A stretch of DNA of 64,000 nucleotides from Tigriopus japonicus (taxonomy: Eukaryota; Arthropoda; Copepoda; Harpacticoida; Harpacticidae). Positions 1-30,045 of this stretch are shown here, one piece after another. The position numbers and the translations under genes are program-made. Under the pieces are notes generated by a model that saw nothing but the letters and a program-made list of their open reading frames with translations, was not told the origin of the DNA and did not search any database. The stretch lies in NCBI GenBank assembly GCA_010645155.1, contig CM021320.1, positions 9,562,478 to 9,626,477 of the forward strand, written 5' to 3'. Every line of letters begins with the position of its first letter. Position 1 is the first letter of the stretch.

Positions 1-548
1 TGTGGCAATTTTACCGTGAGTATTTCAGAATCAAACGACATTTTATTATTTTCACCTCAAGCACATGTTTGAATTAAAGGCTTTGGGCTTAATGTGAATT
101 TGTTTCAAGGCAAGAATAAAATAGAAATGTGTTTACCCCTGCATTTCCTCTCCCTTTGTTCCAAATTTGAAAGTAAACACTACCAAACCTTTGAAGTTCA
201 ATGGAAACAAAGCTGCCCTCCCTGACCACTGAAGGAATCGTGCCCTTATCTGGCGAGAATTTTCAAAACCAAAACTTGTGTGTGAGAGAGAGGGCCCCCT
301 AGTACTACATACAAGTGTGGAATTAGATTTAGTAAGCCCCAACCTCACGTCTACAAAAGTATTTGCATGGTAAGAGGGCAACGAACATAAACTGAGGAAA
401 AGTTTTCTTGTCGCGGTTTTGCCACACCTGATCTTCTCTGGCCTGGTCTGGAGTTCCAAATGAGACAAGGCCATAATCCCAGGGCAAACAAAGCCACGAA
501 ACAACAACCAGTACAACAATACACCAAGTTCAGTGGCTAGTAACTCAC
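1..548 (-). other. Start of a further intron of the mub-like gene
   Basis: Sequence after the GTGAGT donor on the sense strand. No KH3 coding sequence is visible here, so the remaining exons lie left of the window. An open frame runs on past the donor but it does not continue the family sequence. Confidence 0.7.
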
Positions 549-17764
<17,216 letters not shown>

Positions 17765-20700
17765 GGTCAACATTGGGACGATGTTCGTTCGGTTAGTCGT
17801 GGGTAGGTGATGGGTGATGCGGGAGGTTGGCTGGTTGGCACGGATTGTTGGTTGGTACACAAGGGAAGAAAGAGGCGGGAGGATCTAACGTGAGACTGAC
17901 TGACAATGGGCGTGGCAAGCTCTGGGACCAGTTAGCAGAAAGAACAGGTGGCGGTTTTCGAATTGCTAGTGAGAGGAGAGGGTAAATGGAGGAGAGGGAG
18001 GATCAGGGGAGAAAGACCAAAGAACAAGGGAATTGGTTTTGCCACGAGGGTCTAGAGAAAAAAAGAAGAGAAACAGGGGAATTAGTGGCGATGGAAAGAA
18101 ATTATCTCGGAAACGTGACAATTTGTATCCATGGTTTTCATTCATGATGCAGGGGCACGGACGTTCAAAGTTAAAAATCAAATAGGAAGAGAGGGAAACG
18201 AAAAGTGGATGGGATTACAGTTTATCCATCCCACTTCACGACAATCGGAACAATTTTACGGGGAAACGAGGAAACAAAGGGGTTTCTGAAACTACAAATG
18301 GGTGTCAAAACTAGTGTTCAGGTATCGGTCCAGGCCATCAAAGAACCACTTGGGCTTCTCATTATATACAGCCCTTTGTACGCGACCCACTTTATACACC
18401 CTATAACCGATCAAGATCTGCAACTCGACCCCTCTAGATTCGTGTTCACGTTCCATCTCCTCTAGATTCTATTGAGTGTAACCTTTTGTGAGGTTAGGAA
18501 AATCTAATTTCCTCCCCTAGAGCCCGAAGATCGGCATCGCCTTGTCGTGAAGCGCTTGGCTATTATTCGATTCCTTCCTCGAGATGAGCGAGTTCTGCCC
18601 AAGTCTTTCCATATCGCTTGGACCATCATCGCCTCCTTCTTGAAAGCTTCGCGTTCCCTTTCCAACCCACTTTGGTTGGTCTTTGAAAAAAGAGCATACG
18701 GGTTTATTGCAACCCAATGTACATTGCTTTCAAAAGAGACGATTTCAGGCTGGAATTGGATTTACTTGCCCACTGTGATCATTACCAAACCGAGCCTAAC
18801 TGAGACGAACGGGTTTATGGGTGGCTTTTTTTGGTATCCATCTTGGCCATATGTTTTCATTAGGGCCATACCTCTCTGACATGGAGCTTAACATTGCTTC
18901 TCATTGCCGTGTTCCATGATCCGGCAATATGCAGATTGATAATATCTGTCGGTATTAGTCCGATCCTCGGGCTAATCCGCTTCTGATATTGTCAGATATC
19001 CAAGACTACTTTACAGCTCTAGGACAGATTGGAAGTAAGAACTTATTGGCTTGGACCATGTTGTTCTCTCCTAAGGAACACTGCCATCATGTAATCGTGC
19101 CGCTAACTTTCTCGCTCGAGGGTGAAGAAATGTGACTCCGAAAATGAACTGAAGGATCTTAGGAAGCCCCATCCGGATGAGCCTTGCAGGTAGAGCTAGC
19201 CTTAGTTGCAATGTCTAATGCCCGGGTTGTGAGAATACGGTATTCAGGGTTGTCTCCATTTCTGAGAGCTCATCAATCAAGTTGGGTGAGAGCCCTGGAG
19301 AAAGAGGAAATACTTTCATTATCTCAGATTTTTCATTACTGCAATGTCGCCTTGAGAGGTGGAATGCTCAAGATTTGTTGGAGTCTCGATGAAGTTGTTT
19401 TTAGGGTTCTAGCCCATTAACATGTCCCAAAATTGGTTCTTTCTGATGGGGAGCGTTCCTTTCATCGGACTCGTCGAGTCATAACTCCATAACTTTGGGT
19501 AAGAAGTTCCTTGGACCATGCTTAATATGGCGATATTACTAGATTCTTGATCCATCATCATATGGTCGATGTTGGTTTATTTGTCCCTGGGGCATGCAAA
19601 AGACCATGGAGAGGGCGCAGAGGAACTGGGCGAATGGAAACGCGATGGTCCATTTGTACTTGCGAGTAAGTAAGAATTGTTTACTCGGACAAATAACGAA
19701 TCTGAAGCATATATGAACTCTCCAGAATGAGTGAGAAGGAATAGGGAGCAGACCTTGAATGGTCCATGTTCCAATTGTGTGTGCTTATGCTTATTCTACC
19801 TGTTGAGATCATGACTGGAATGCAATCATTATCCAGAAACTTGATTACACAGGCCAAACAAGTTGTTCTTCTACACTGTATCAGATGTTTCCTGACTTTT
19901 GTAGCCAATGCCGGTTGTTTTATGTCATTGTACTGAACCCGAATGAGGATCAGCGGCTGAGGACCACATTCTGAAGAAGAACAATGTCGCTCCTAATGAA
20001 GCTAAATTGGGTTAGGAATTTGTCCAAGGGATAATATAATGGTATGTAATCAAGTTACACTCGACTTAGTGCAATTGGACCCGGGTAAGGTGGGCAATTT
20101 AGTGTCATTCTTGGTGGATTGCTTCCTGGAGGTTCCTTGAGAATGTCTCCCAGAGATATTTATTTGTATTTATTGTCACAGAGAAGCGCTTGATCCAGAT
20201 CCAAGATCAAGTTCCAATGGAACCGGGGAGGAAAGCTCACGAGAACTGCTGGATCATAACCATCCAATCAGACGGAGACCACAAAATATGGACATCCGAT
20301 ACTACACTAGGGAAAATGAGCTCCTGAATATTTCATTGCAAAGCTCGCAACTTGGTTAATGTGTCACAGTCGGCATCAATACAATCAAGTAAGTTGGGTG
20401 GGATTGCTCAAAACGAATTCCACGGTACAACAAAGAAGAAGTTTGAAGAATCTAACAATCCTGTTGAAAGTTAATCCAAGAACCTCAAGCTTCGTGAGAT
20501 TTGAAACGGTGCTTCTCAAAGCGGCGCTTTGTAATGTCTGGTGTTGTCAGCTCAATACTGTTAAGACCAAGAAGGCAAATGTAGACGAATGAAAATGGAT
20601 GGATTCAAGATGAAAGCTAGAGCCTGGCGGAAAGAGAAAATTCCCAACAGTTTCATTTCAATTGGCTCAAGTTTGCCAGTGGATATCGCCTAGTTCGTGA

Positions 20701-20984
20701 AAGTGTCTGTCTCTGGAATTGCCAGATCCAAGGGAGTCATCTCCAATAAATGATGTGCTCATATCATCATGTCGGTGTCAACGGCCATAATATGTGGTAT
20801 CATCACACACTACCATTTCACCCTTTAGTATTACAACTCCTTCCTCGTCATCTCCTCTTCCAAGTTCCCTTTTCCCTCCTTCTTGTTCGTCTCTTCTTTC
20901 TCTTCTTCTTCTTTGGCTACCATTGATGTTCCAATTTCCAGGGCTTTTCGTCGTTCGTTTCGTTCTCAGTTTCCAGTTTCCCAG

Positions 20985-21013
20985 GGCTCTCTCTTTCTCT
21001 CTCTCTCTTTCTC
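20985..21013. repeat. CT-rich simple repeat
   Basis: Nearly pure alternating CT with single interruptions. Confidence 0.85.
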
Positions 21014-24000
21014 CCGTCCTTTGATGCATAAACAAACGAGTAGCAAGTCGAGAGAAAACGAGCCGAGAAGAGAGTTCATTTTAATACCTTGAAATAATAA
21101 CAGCCTCCATTGGTTGGCTTGGATGGTTGCCTTAGGATCTCGGGTGTCCCAAGGGAACACGCTGTGTAGCTTTGGGGAGAGAAATCTCCACAAAAGGATT
21201 GTTCAATACACACTTGTGTTTGAGGCCAGGCCACACAAGAGGACCCATGTGGTCCAGTTTTGAATACATTGAGTCAAACCCATTTGGGCCCCTTTTGCAT
21301 TGGGGAAACAGGACAACAAAGTCGGGTTTGAGCCGATATGAAACACTGACTCACTCACTCACTTACTCAGTTCAATCAAATCTAGACCCTTCAAAGACAT
21401 ATTTTTTGGTCTCGAATCGACTTCCTACTGGATGAAGAGGAACAAGAAGTTCGCCGAGTTGCAAGCAAGTTTGAGCGTTCATGGTCGAGCAAGCTAATTC
21501 ATTTCGTGTGACAAGAGATTGGATTTGGATTTGGCAAAGTGTGTAGCAGCGAGTTTTGATTCTGATTAGATGCATGGGTCGGGTGTTTGGCTGGACTGTC
21601 GACCGTTCCAGCTCTCCTCTCAAAGTTGGTTGGTGGGTGGATGAGTGAATGGTTTGGTTGGTTAGTTAGTTCGTTAGCAGAATTGTACCTCATTCAAATG
21701 GAGTAACTTTGCGATTCCCCTCTCTCTCTCCCTGTTTTTAGTAGTAATCGTGGGGTGAGGATTGAATAGTGCTGTTTGCCTTTTGAGCGTGCACAAAGTC
21801 AAAAATGACAAGTAACTAATGATGAGTCGGCGATCATTCGACCTACTACATGGATGGCTTCGGGCTTCCGGAGAAGAAAGTAGGACCACAATGTTCGCTA
21901 TGAGCTCATGTTTCATGGAGGCGTTCTAATGTATTAGTCTAATCGAGCCTCATCTGGCCTAATTTGTCAAAGAGTGATGCTTGGCTGAAAGAGATCTGAA
22001 AGCAGCATGGAAATGGACGCCGAAGACGTTGGTTCCATTTGGAATTCCAGGTGCCTGACTCCTCCCTCTCACCTCCAGCCCACTCATCTCATCGCTCTGT
22101 TCCAATTCTGTTCCACTTGGCTTCATTTCATTTCCCTTTCTTGATATCTGACATGAATATTCCCGCCGGGCCCGAGGACCTCCACAGATAATCTTATTCA
22201 GAACCTTTTTCGCTAATGAGTGAATCATTTCCTCTCCGACATTAGTTAGAGCTTCAGTAGTGGTTCCATCTGTCCAAAAGGAATCTAACTCAATTCTGGG
22301 GGTAGGTTAGCTTCTCGACAATGGGACACTCAAACACTACCAGGTTCAAAGGCAGAATTATTGCCCTTGGTCCATTAACCGACCATCATTGCCTCTCTTG
22401 AATCACTTTATTCGTGATATGATTGCCAAGAAAAAGGTGGTAATGGCCAACCTCAACGGAAGCTCGATTTCTTTTTTTTTCCCGAAAATTTTCACCGTGG
22501 AGAATTTTTCATTTAGATCGCTCTAAAAAGCCATAAAATCCCAAACACGACTCATCCTGGACGTGAACAAGCAATCGATGTGGATGGATCTCGAGACCGC
22601 CATATTCGTCGTCGGTTCAGTTAGCTCCTATACTAAAGAGAGCTTGATATTAGACTATCGGTTTCCAATAAACTATGTTAATCTGCCGTGGAAACTTCAA
22701 AAGCTAAGCCCGATGATGAGAGTAGCGCGTCGTGGCGGCAATCAGGGAACAGGGAGCGCGGAAGATTATGGGCTTATAATCGAATCGATACCAAATGATC
22801 CCCCCATGGATGGATCCCTGTTCTAGGTTCCACAAGAGAAACACTTTCTTTCTCTGCATTGTGTTGGTCTAGATGGAACACCAAACCTCTGAAGAACGGT
22901 ACATCTGAAAAACCACTCCAAACCCATTCAAGGGTCATTAAGTATCTCTTGTGGCGCAATCGCTAACTTTGAGTGTAGGAACGCGTCCGCGGATCGAGAG
23001 AGTTCGGAAATCTATCCGATTTTTTAATCGAGAAAAGCAAACGCAAAAGCCAAAGTAGGGTCAGCCATTAGTATGACGTTTGTCAAAGATGTTTTCGGAA
23101 GGTCTCAGTGGCTCCCTCCAAAAGTGACGCATCAATATTGCATGAGTGCTTGCTTTGGCCTCCTAAAACTTTTCCGATGTCAGCTCGAATGCGAAGAAGC
23201 CATGGATGGCTTGCATTTTTCAAATATGCTTTTCCCCACACCCTCACTCACACCTGAGTCCGTTCTCAATGCTCTATCGTGATCTTTTCGACCCTTCGTG
23301 GTGAACCGAATCGAGATTGTCTTGCCGACTTTTCGTGGCAAAGAGTGACTAATATATAAAAAGCATTTCGGTGTTCCTTCCGTAGTGCTTGATAGGTAAA
23401 GAAGGGCAGCAACTTTTCTGTTCTCCCAAAGGCTCTCGCCTTCCAAGAAGAAAATGTTAGTGCTGCCGATCCTGTTGTTGTTATGCTGATGATCAAAAGC
23501 ATAAGTGTTTTAGTTCGAAGGGATCGAGTAGCAAATGGGACCAACTTACTGACTTCTCATGCCTCAGAAAAAAACAACGACTACCAGAACGTACCTGAAA
23601 CAAATCCGAGAAAGAAGGTTCACATTAAGACTGGTCAAAAAAAAGAGAGCATGGTTGTCTTGGCGACAGAAGATGTTAATGAAAATGAGTGCACTTGTTG
23701 TCATTTACTAATGAAAATGTCAGTTCCATGTAGGTTGGACCTTTGAGAGATGATTGCTATGGCGGAAAAAAATCAGACCCAAGAAGAGGAAGAAACGTTA
23801 TTTGCATTCAAGATTAGGGATCCTACTTCATGCAATACACTACCATATCTTAAGCTTGGTTTCCCCTCGAAATTATGACTATTATTCAGTGGGATGGACC
23901 CATTAGAGCACCATTGATGTAGAAGTGTGCGGTTGAAGTGCCCTTGTTCAACTTTGGACAAAGATGGGTCTGGTTTTCAATGGTGGTTAGCATCTATCTA

Positions 24001-25294
24001 TGTATGTTTTGTTGTGTATTCAACTGCGTTGTAGGTATTCTTTACTATGGCTTTTGGCTGTCGTTGGCCCTTAAAAGACCTCCTGTCATATGGTAAAAGC
24101 TTCTTGATGGCCTCCAACCATCCACTGATTCCGTAATGTGATGCAAGTCTCCGCAATTGACCTCTACATTTGTTATTAAGAACAAGTGCTTCGGAAATAA
24201 GAAACAGATCTTTGTACAATATGGCTTTCAACAAAGGTAGGAGTGCGTATGTTAAGCTAAGGAAATCAAATATCATATTTCCAACTCCAAATGTCTTCCA
24301 CTGCCTACTCAACCAGGTAGTTACCACAGGTTTGACCATTTCTAGAATTACGAGGACCAATTTTCAAGTTGGTTTCAACATTGGGTCTTACAACTGAGAG
24401 TCATCCGCTATGAGCTTTAATAAAGAGGTCGTTAGCTATTGGAACAGGGATGGAAAAAGCCCCTTGGAGTTGTAAACCACGCCATGACGTCTTTTTTGCC
24501 GACCAATCTTGACTGTGAGTGGCCATGTGTAGGAAGGAAATTTTGCTGGTTGACACTTCATCCGCAGAGTTTCTCGTTTCTTGGTCAGTTTGTTTTCCAA
24601 GTGGAACCTGAGCGGATCTCAGTGATTCCCTATCCCGGTCAAGGTGGAGGAGCGGGGAGGGAAAAAAGTTTAGCGATCTAGAAGTGCTTTTATCTAACTT
24701 TTTCTCCCCAAGGAGGCAGTCCCAACACAAAGCCAAACATTTGCTCCATTTTGTCATGGGTTGATCGCAGTCTCTTCCTTATGAAGATGGAACATTGCAA
24801 CTTGTGCGTGTACGAGTGGGACACCACTCCATCCATCAGGTTCAATTTGAACGAACGTGGTGGAAAGTGAAGCTCTCATCATCTTGGTTTTAATGTGTTC
24901 CAAGTGAAGACGAGCGGCTTGTTCCATGTTTCTTCGTTAAGAACTGGAACAACCATCATCAGAGAAACCCACCGTGATGAGAGATGAGGAGACTCTTGAT
25001 GCACTACCAATGTACATTGCGTACTGTAGCTGATGTTAGTGAGGTGCTCTTTGAACTCCAATCTTAATGGTTTTTAGGAGGAGGAGGAGGAGAAGGAGGT
25101 GTGTTCCAATTTGCTCGGCTCAAGACTTAATCCGCAGATAATGCCGCCTCGAAATCGTACTCTTCCCGTTCTCAGAGGGCCTCATCAACGCGTTTAGCTC
25201 TTGAGTAATATGTCCTCAACTTCTTACATTCATTCATCTTAAATATTGGCATTAAGCACAAAAACCCGAGAGTCTGGTTGAACCATATTTACGG

Positions 25295-25330
25295 GATAGA
25301 TAGATAGATAGATAGAAAGAAAGAAAGAAA
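25295..25330. repeat. (GATA)5(GAAA)4 compound microsatellite
   Basis: Five GATA units run directly into four GAAA units. Confidence 0.93.
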
Positions 25331-26050
25331 TAGGGTTAAAACCCGATGGAAATGGTCGTATCGTTGGCTCATCTGTCTTCGAGAAATGAGAAAGAGAGAG
25401 GTAAGTTGAAGAGGAGGAAGTAAAGAGGAGGAAGAAGAGTGGATGAAGTTTTTCTTTGCCTTCCTCCTTCTCGATTTCAACTTTTTCTACATCCTCCCTT
25501 CCTTTCGTTCAATGTGGATGGATGCTACGTACTACGTAGGTAAGCTACAAGTTGCCACTCGTCTTTTTGTTCCCCGTCTCTTTACAGTCATGGGATCGGG
25601 GAGCTTGAAAAGTCGAGTCGAGAAAAGTACACGACCTCAAATTAGAGCCCTCATCTCATTTCCTTCCCATTTGTAAGTTGGGATCCACTGAGCAAATACG
25701 CTCGTCTCCTGCGGTTTTCAATAACCTCCTCTCGGCTATACATCACTGATTAAGGATCACAGCGAATCAATCTTGGATCGCGCCCTTCAGTGCTCTTCCG
25801 TGTTCCAAAGGACCAACAAAAAAGGCGAAAAGACAGAGAGAAGTCGAATCTCTTGATTGAAGGGCGCACTTCTGCGAATAGGCGTCTACCGATTTGGAAT
25901 ACATGTCAAGAGGCCTGTCGTTACAACTTTTTTTGAACTCCTTTTTGAAATTTAGGGGGCTCTAAATGGAACAGCGTCTAAGTGAGCATAAGAAACAATT
26001 TTCCCTAAAACTTCACTTGGCGAAACTTTGAGCCTCTTGCTCTGCCGCAT

Positions 26051-26085
26051 GGTTGGTTGGTTGGTTGGTTGGTTGGGTGGTTGGG
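26051..26085. repeat. (GGTT)n tract
   Basis: GGTT repeated with two GGG interruptions over about 35 bp. The run of GG pairs could form a two-layer G-quadruplex on the plus strand. Confidence 0.9.
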
Positions 26086-26886
26086 TGTGAGTGAGTGCGT
26101 GTGTGTCGCTTAGGCAGAAATGCGACGATGCCAACGAGCAAACGAGTGAGTGAGTGAGAGAGTGAGGAACAACTTTTTCTTTCCTAGAATAAGTGAGGAA
26201 CACGGAGAGATGAAGAGTGTAGTAGTTCCAATGGTAGACGGATGGAAAACCGGCTGCCTCCTCCGCTGAGGACTTGCTCTGAGCTCTAATGGGTCCTTCA
26301 AATGTTGCTCTTACTCCCAATTAATAATGCATTACGCCCAACATTAAGTATTTATATAGCATTCAGGTCACATACGGACATGGAGAGATTCGCCTTCGTT
26401 CGCCACCGGAAAGTGACTGGATGAGACAGATTTTCTCTCCAGTCGGAGTGCCATAAATTCGCTCTAATTGAGGCGTTGTACATTAACAAAGTATGAAAAG
26501 ATTACCGATTTGAACAAAGATAATGGCTCTAGTCGTAATTTTCCTCCAATTTGCCTGGTTTCAGGAAATCTTTGCCTACACAGAAGGGCTGTAAAAAGCA
26601 AAATTCGGGAAAGTCGCGACGATTTTAATGACCTTTCATCAGATTCCAAGAACCGTCAAACACGCCTTCACAAATTGGAACAATGAGCATCCTATGAAAG
26701 TGCAGACCATTTCTTGGAATTTATCAAAATGCAAGTTTTATTTCAAAAGAGAAGAAGAAAGACTATCATATCTAAGTCCTCTGTATTGTCACTCTAGTTG
26801 CTCTTTTGGACGATTTGCAAGCGAATTTTCGCTCGTCCCAGGATATCGCGATAGCGGATTGTTGTACCATCCTTTTGTAGGTAGGA

Positions 26887-27327
26887 ATGCGTCGGGGTTT
26901 GAAAAGGCTATTCCGTGTGGTGATGCCGTCTTCACCGGAAATTAGAGTCCTTTTCAAAAATTTGGTTTTGCATTTAAAGAGAGAGAGAGAGGGGCCAGTT
27001 CACATTGGGCTATTCACATTTGTGCAAAAGGAAGACGAGGACATCATATCAGTTTCGTGTCTCATTCGGCCTTTGGATGTTCCATTTCGTCAATTTTTGA
27101 CTTCCTACTGTAAGTCGTTTTCAAAAGTTCAACACTTCATGGCCAACAAGGAATTTCTATCTAATGACATAATCGCCAATCGAGAGAAATCGTTGAAATC
27201 CCTGGGTTTTTGGACGACTTACCTTCTCGTAAATGGTTGGATCAAGGGCGATATTTTGGTCACAGTACAGTTCTTGGCACTGTCAAACGGCAAATCTCAC
27301 GCTGACTTATTTTCAAGTTTAGCGTGA
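26887..27327 (+). CDS. Unassigned 146-codon open frame
   Basis: An ATG-initiated frame ending LFSSLA. I recognise no family. The translation has mixed hydrophobic and charged residues and no low-complexity runs, so it looks more protein-like than most chance frames here, but the codon count is within what chance can give in 64 kb. There is no clear promoter, partner exon or homologue. It may be non-coding. Confidence 0.18.
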   Translation: MRRGLKRLFRVVMPSSPEIRVLFKNLVLHLKREREGPVHIGLFTFVQKEDEDIISVSCLIRPLDVPFRQFLTSYCKSFSKVQHFMANKEFLSNDIIANREKSLKSLGFWTTYLLVNGWIKGDILVTVQFLALSNGKSHADLFSSLA

Positions 27328-27689
27328 AAGCCTGTGACTTTGGAGAATTGTCCCAAACGAGCAGGAAGCTGTTGTTGGCGATTCTATTCTCTGTCTTGTT
27401 TTTTGGGGTGCTTCAGCGAGGAGTGTGTGTTGTTCCCCCTGAGCTGATTTTTAACGTTTGAAGCAGCTGTCTTGGGATGCTATTGTAGTGAGTGTTTGTA
27501 GCCAGAGCCGGAGGAGCGACAACAATAACTGCATGCACACTTTTGTGGAACTTGGGCAGAACGAACTCGATGGATGAGGAGTTGACGGGGAACGGCGATT
27601 TTGAGTCTCAGGCAGGAGGATGGCCAAGGAATACTTTGTCGATGTGATATTACGGGAGTGAGCGAAGCACGAATGGAGTAGGTAAGAGC

Positions 27690-28690
27690 AAAGGTTTCAG
27701 AGGATCCAGGGGATGATGAGAGTGGTAGTGAAGGTGATGGAGGAGGGGATGATGACGATGACAATGATGATGATGATGAGAAGGAGGAGGAAGAAGAAGG
27801 TGGTGGGAGACTTCCTCGTCTTCCAGCTTACAATTGCAGAATGATGAGCTTTTCCCCGTGTGTTGTTGTTCGATCCTTCGGTCTTCTTGGGAGAAAGAGG
27901 AAGAAGAAAAAAGCGACAACAAGAGATAGGTAAAAAGCCAGCCAAGAAGAGGCAAGAGGCAAAACCCCAACCTGCTGGGCATATATACTCTATTCTACGT
28001 CCGTTCACATACATACACTCCTCCAGTCGCCAAGGATGGGTGGAAGAAGTGGATCCGCGGAATTCTTCGCCTCCCAGTCCGATGCAAAGAGCCAAGCCAC
28101 GAGGCCAACGACGGACTCCTCGAATCAACCCAACAAACGAAAGAACGAACGAACGAACGAAGGATGGATGGATGGATGGGAAGAACAAAAGTAGTGGTGG
28201 GGCCGGCACCAACCTGGACTACCTTTCGCTCCTCGATCCCTCCCCACCTTCGTGGACCCAGTGTACCAGTTCCACCTTCAGATGAAGTTCCAGGATCGTC
28301 CGTCTTTCATCTCGAGAAAATTGCACGAAGAGTTCAAAGGTAGGCGAGCTAGGAGCACGCAAGTCCTACTAAGATATACATGAGCGAGGACTCGCAGCAT
28401 CTCTCCGCGAGATGCACACCACCGAATCTCCGGCACTTTTGCCTGAGTCCTCAGATGGATCAGACAGAGTCTGAGAGAGAGAGAGGTACAAGGGAGTTAG
28501 TGGAATTGGTGCAGCCTCCAAATCGAGGCTGAAGAGGCTCTGGAACAACTGCTTTGAGAAAAGGAGCACATCTCTCGCAAATTGAAAAGGAGGAGGTGGA
28601 AGTGGAAGCAGAAGAAGAAGAAGAAGTTACAGTAGAGAACGCTCACCTCTGGCCACGCGAAAGAGAAAGGTGAAACGAGGGAGGAACGAG
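27690..28690. other. Purine-rich low-complexity region
   Basis: Long GA/GGA/GAT-rich stretches on the plus strand (27670-27840, 28560-28700), a GATGAT tract at 27746-27780, AACG and GGAT tetranucleotide runs at 28143-28181 and a C run near 28710-28722. Open frames on both strands here (141 codons plus, 171 minus) are products of the skewed composition, not convincing genes. Confidence 0.6.
28143..28181. repeat. (GAAC)n(GGAT)n compound microsatellite
   Basis: About four AACG-phase units followed by about four GGAT units. Confidence 0.9.
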
Positions 28691-30027
28691 AAAGAGGAGG
28701 AGAAGGAAATACCCCCCCCCCCCTCGGTTCTCACACGCGTTCGGCATCACTCACTTATTTCCCCCTCTGCTTCTCTTTCTCAATGTCCAGAGCTGAACTC
28801 GAAGGCTACAGTGCCACTACTACTGCTACTACTACTATCCACCATTACCCACGATTTGCTCGATAAAATGATGATATTCTGGTAGTGATACCGTACTATA
28901 GAACATGATTCGGTTCGAATTAACAGGTTTTGGGATTTTTATTTTTGTTTATCTAATTCGAACTTGTTAGGAGGTAGCTACGAATGTAAACGTGATAAAT
29001 GATGCGTTTGATGAGTAGGAATCCTTTTTGTTCTTTATATTCATATTAACGGAGATCTAGCGGAGACATATTCATTTGATCTGATATTTTTCAAATGCAT
29101 ACAGCTTTGTGATTTAAAATCCGAATCATCGTGGTTATCATCATAGAATGGTGTCATATGCAAGAATATCAGATATAAAAACTTATCCTTTACGAAATTC
29201 TAGAATCGTCGGATCGCTCTTAATCCTCGGGATTGGGCAAATGTTCAATATCCACTTATGGAAGGGTGTTCGACTCAATAATTCACTAAGCGGATTATTC
29301 ATTTCTAATATATACATAAGCTGTGGAAGCTTCAATTAAGTTATTTAAAAAAACTTCGTCTCATCCTTGGTTCAATGTCATAGTCATTGTCTCAAAGTAC
29401 TCGGGAAAAAATTCACTTACGGTCCTTCCATCAACCAAGTAAAGACCTCTTTTCCTCCCTGATGAGAAGGTTGATCTTATGAAGTGGTCGTTGAAGGTGA
29501 AAATGTGAAAAGGCCTCTCTATTTTGGGAGTCATGGAGAGAGAAAATTAAGACGTAGATGCATTGGAACATACAAGAAAACGCTGGATTATTTTGTTTCA
29601 TTTTCTGTTTATAGTGAAGATCCAAACGAAATGGAGCTTAGTTGATCTATAAAGGAACGAGGTGATCTCGTTCATTGGGGCCTTCTGAGAAAACTCGAAC
29701 CCTTTCGGTGTTCCCTGAACGTTTGGAACATGTCACCATCGCCATTTGCAACCATCTGGCTAAATCCATTGGATGGATGGTGGAACACACCTGTTAAATA
29801 TCTTGTCTCGACGTGGTTGGATCTTGCTTGGATGGCGAAGCGAGATGGAGCTTCATTTTCCGTTGGAGAAGCAATTTTTCATTTCCTTGTCCTCAATTTT
29901 TCAGATGGCTTTTTTCTGTCCCCCTTAGTTTGATCCGCGTCCGAACTGGTCCAGATGGTGGCAATACGGAACGAGCGACCAGAACACGATGAAGATCGAC
30001 CAAGTAGCAAAAAGAAACTCTCTCTTT

Positions 30028-30045
30028 CACTCACTCACTCACTCA
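30028..30045. repeat. (ACTC)4 microsatellite
   Basis: CACTCACTCACTCACTCA, the same unit as at 15661-15680. Confidence 0.88.

Larger units (their letters stand above)
17765..26886. other. Upstream/intergenic stretch without recognisable gene
   Basis: I see no coding exon, RNA gene or intact transposon. The region has short simple repeats: TC at 20985-21013, GATA/GAAA at 25295-25330 and GGTT at 26051-26085. A minus-strand open frame at 23998-24360 (120 codons) has no recognised domain. Sequence between 18.9 and 20.7 kb reads like short interrupted coding fragments on both strands and may be a decayed retroelement, but I could not match it to one. 5' non-coding exons or enhancers of the mub-like gene could lie here. 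Confidence 0.5.

Noticed and set aside
22935..23010. TGGCGCAATCG phrase resembling a tRNA A box
   Set aside because: No matching B box or cloverleaf downstream.
27697..28212. 171-codon minus-strand frame with a hydrophobic stretch resembling a membrane segment
   Set aside because: The Ile/Val run is the translation of an ATC-type microsatellite and the rest is composition-driven.
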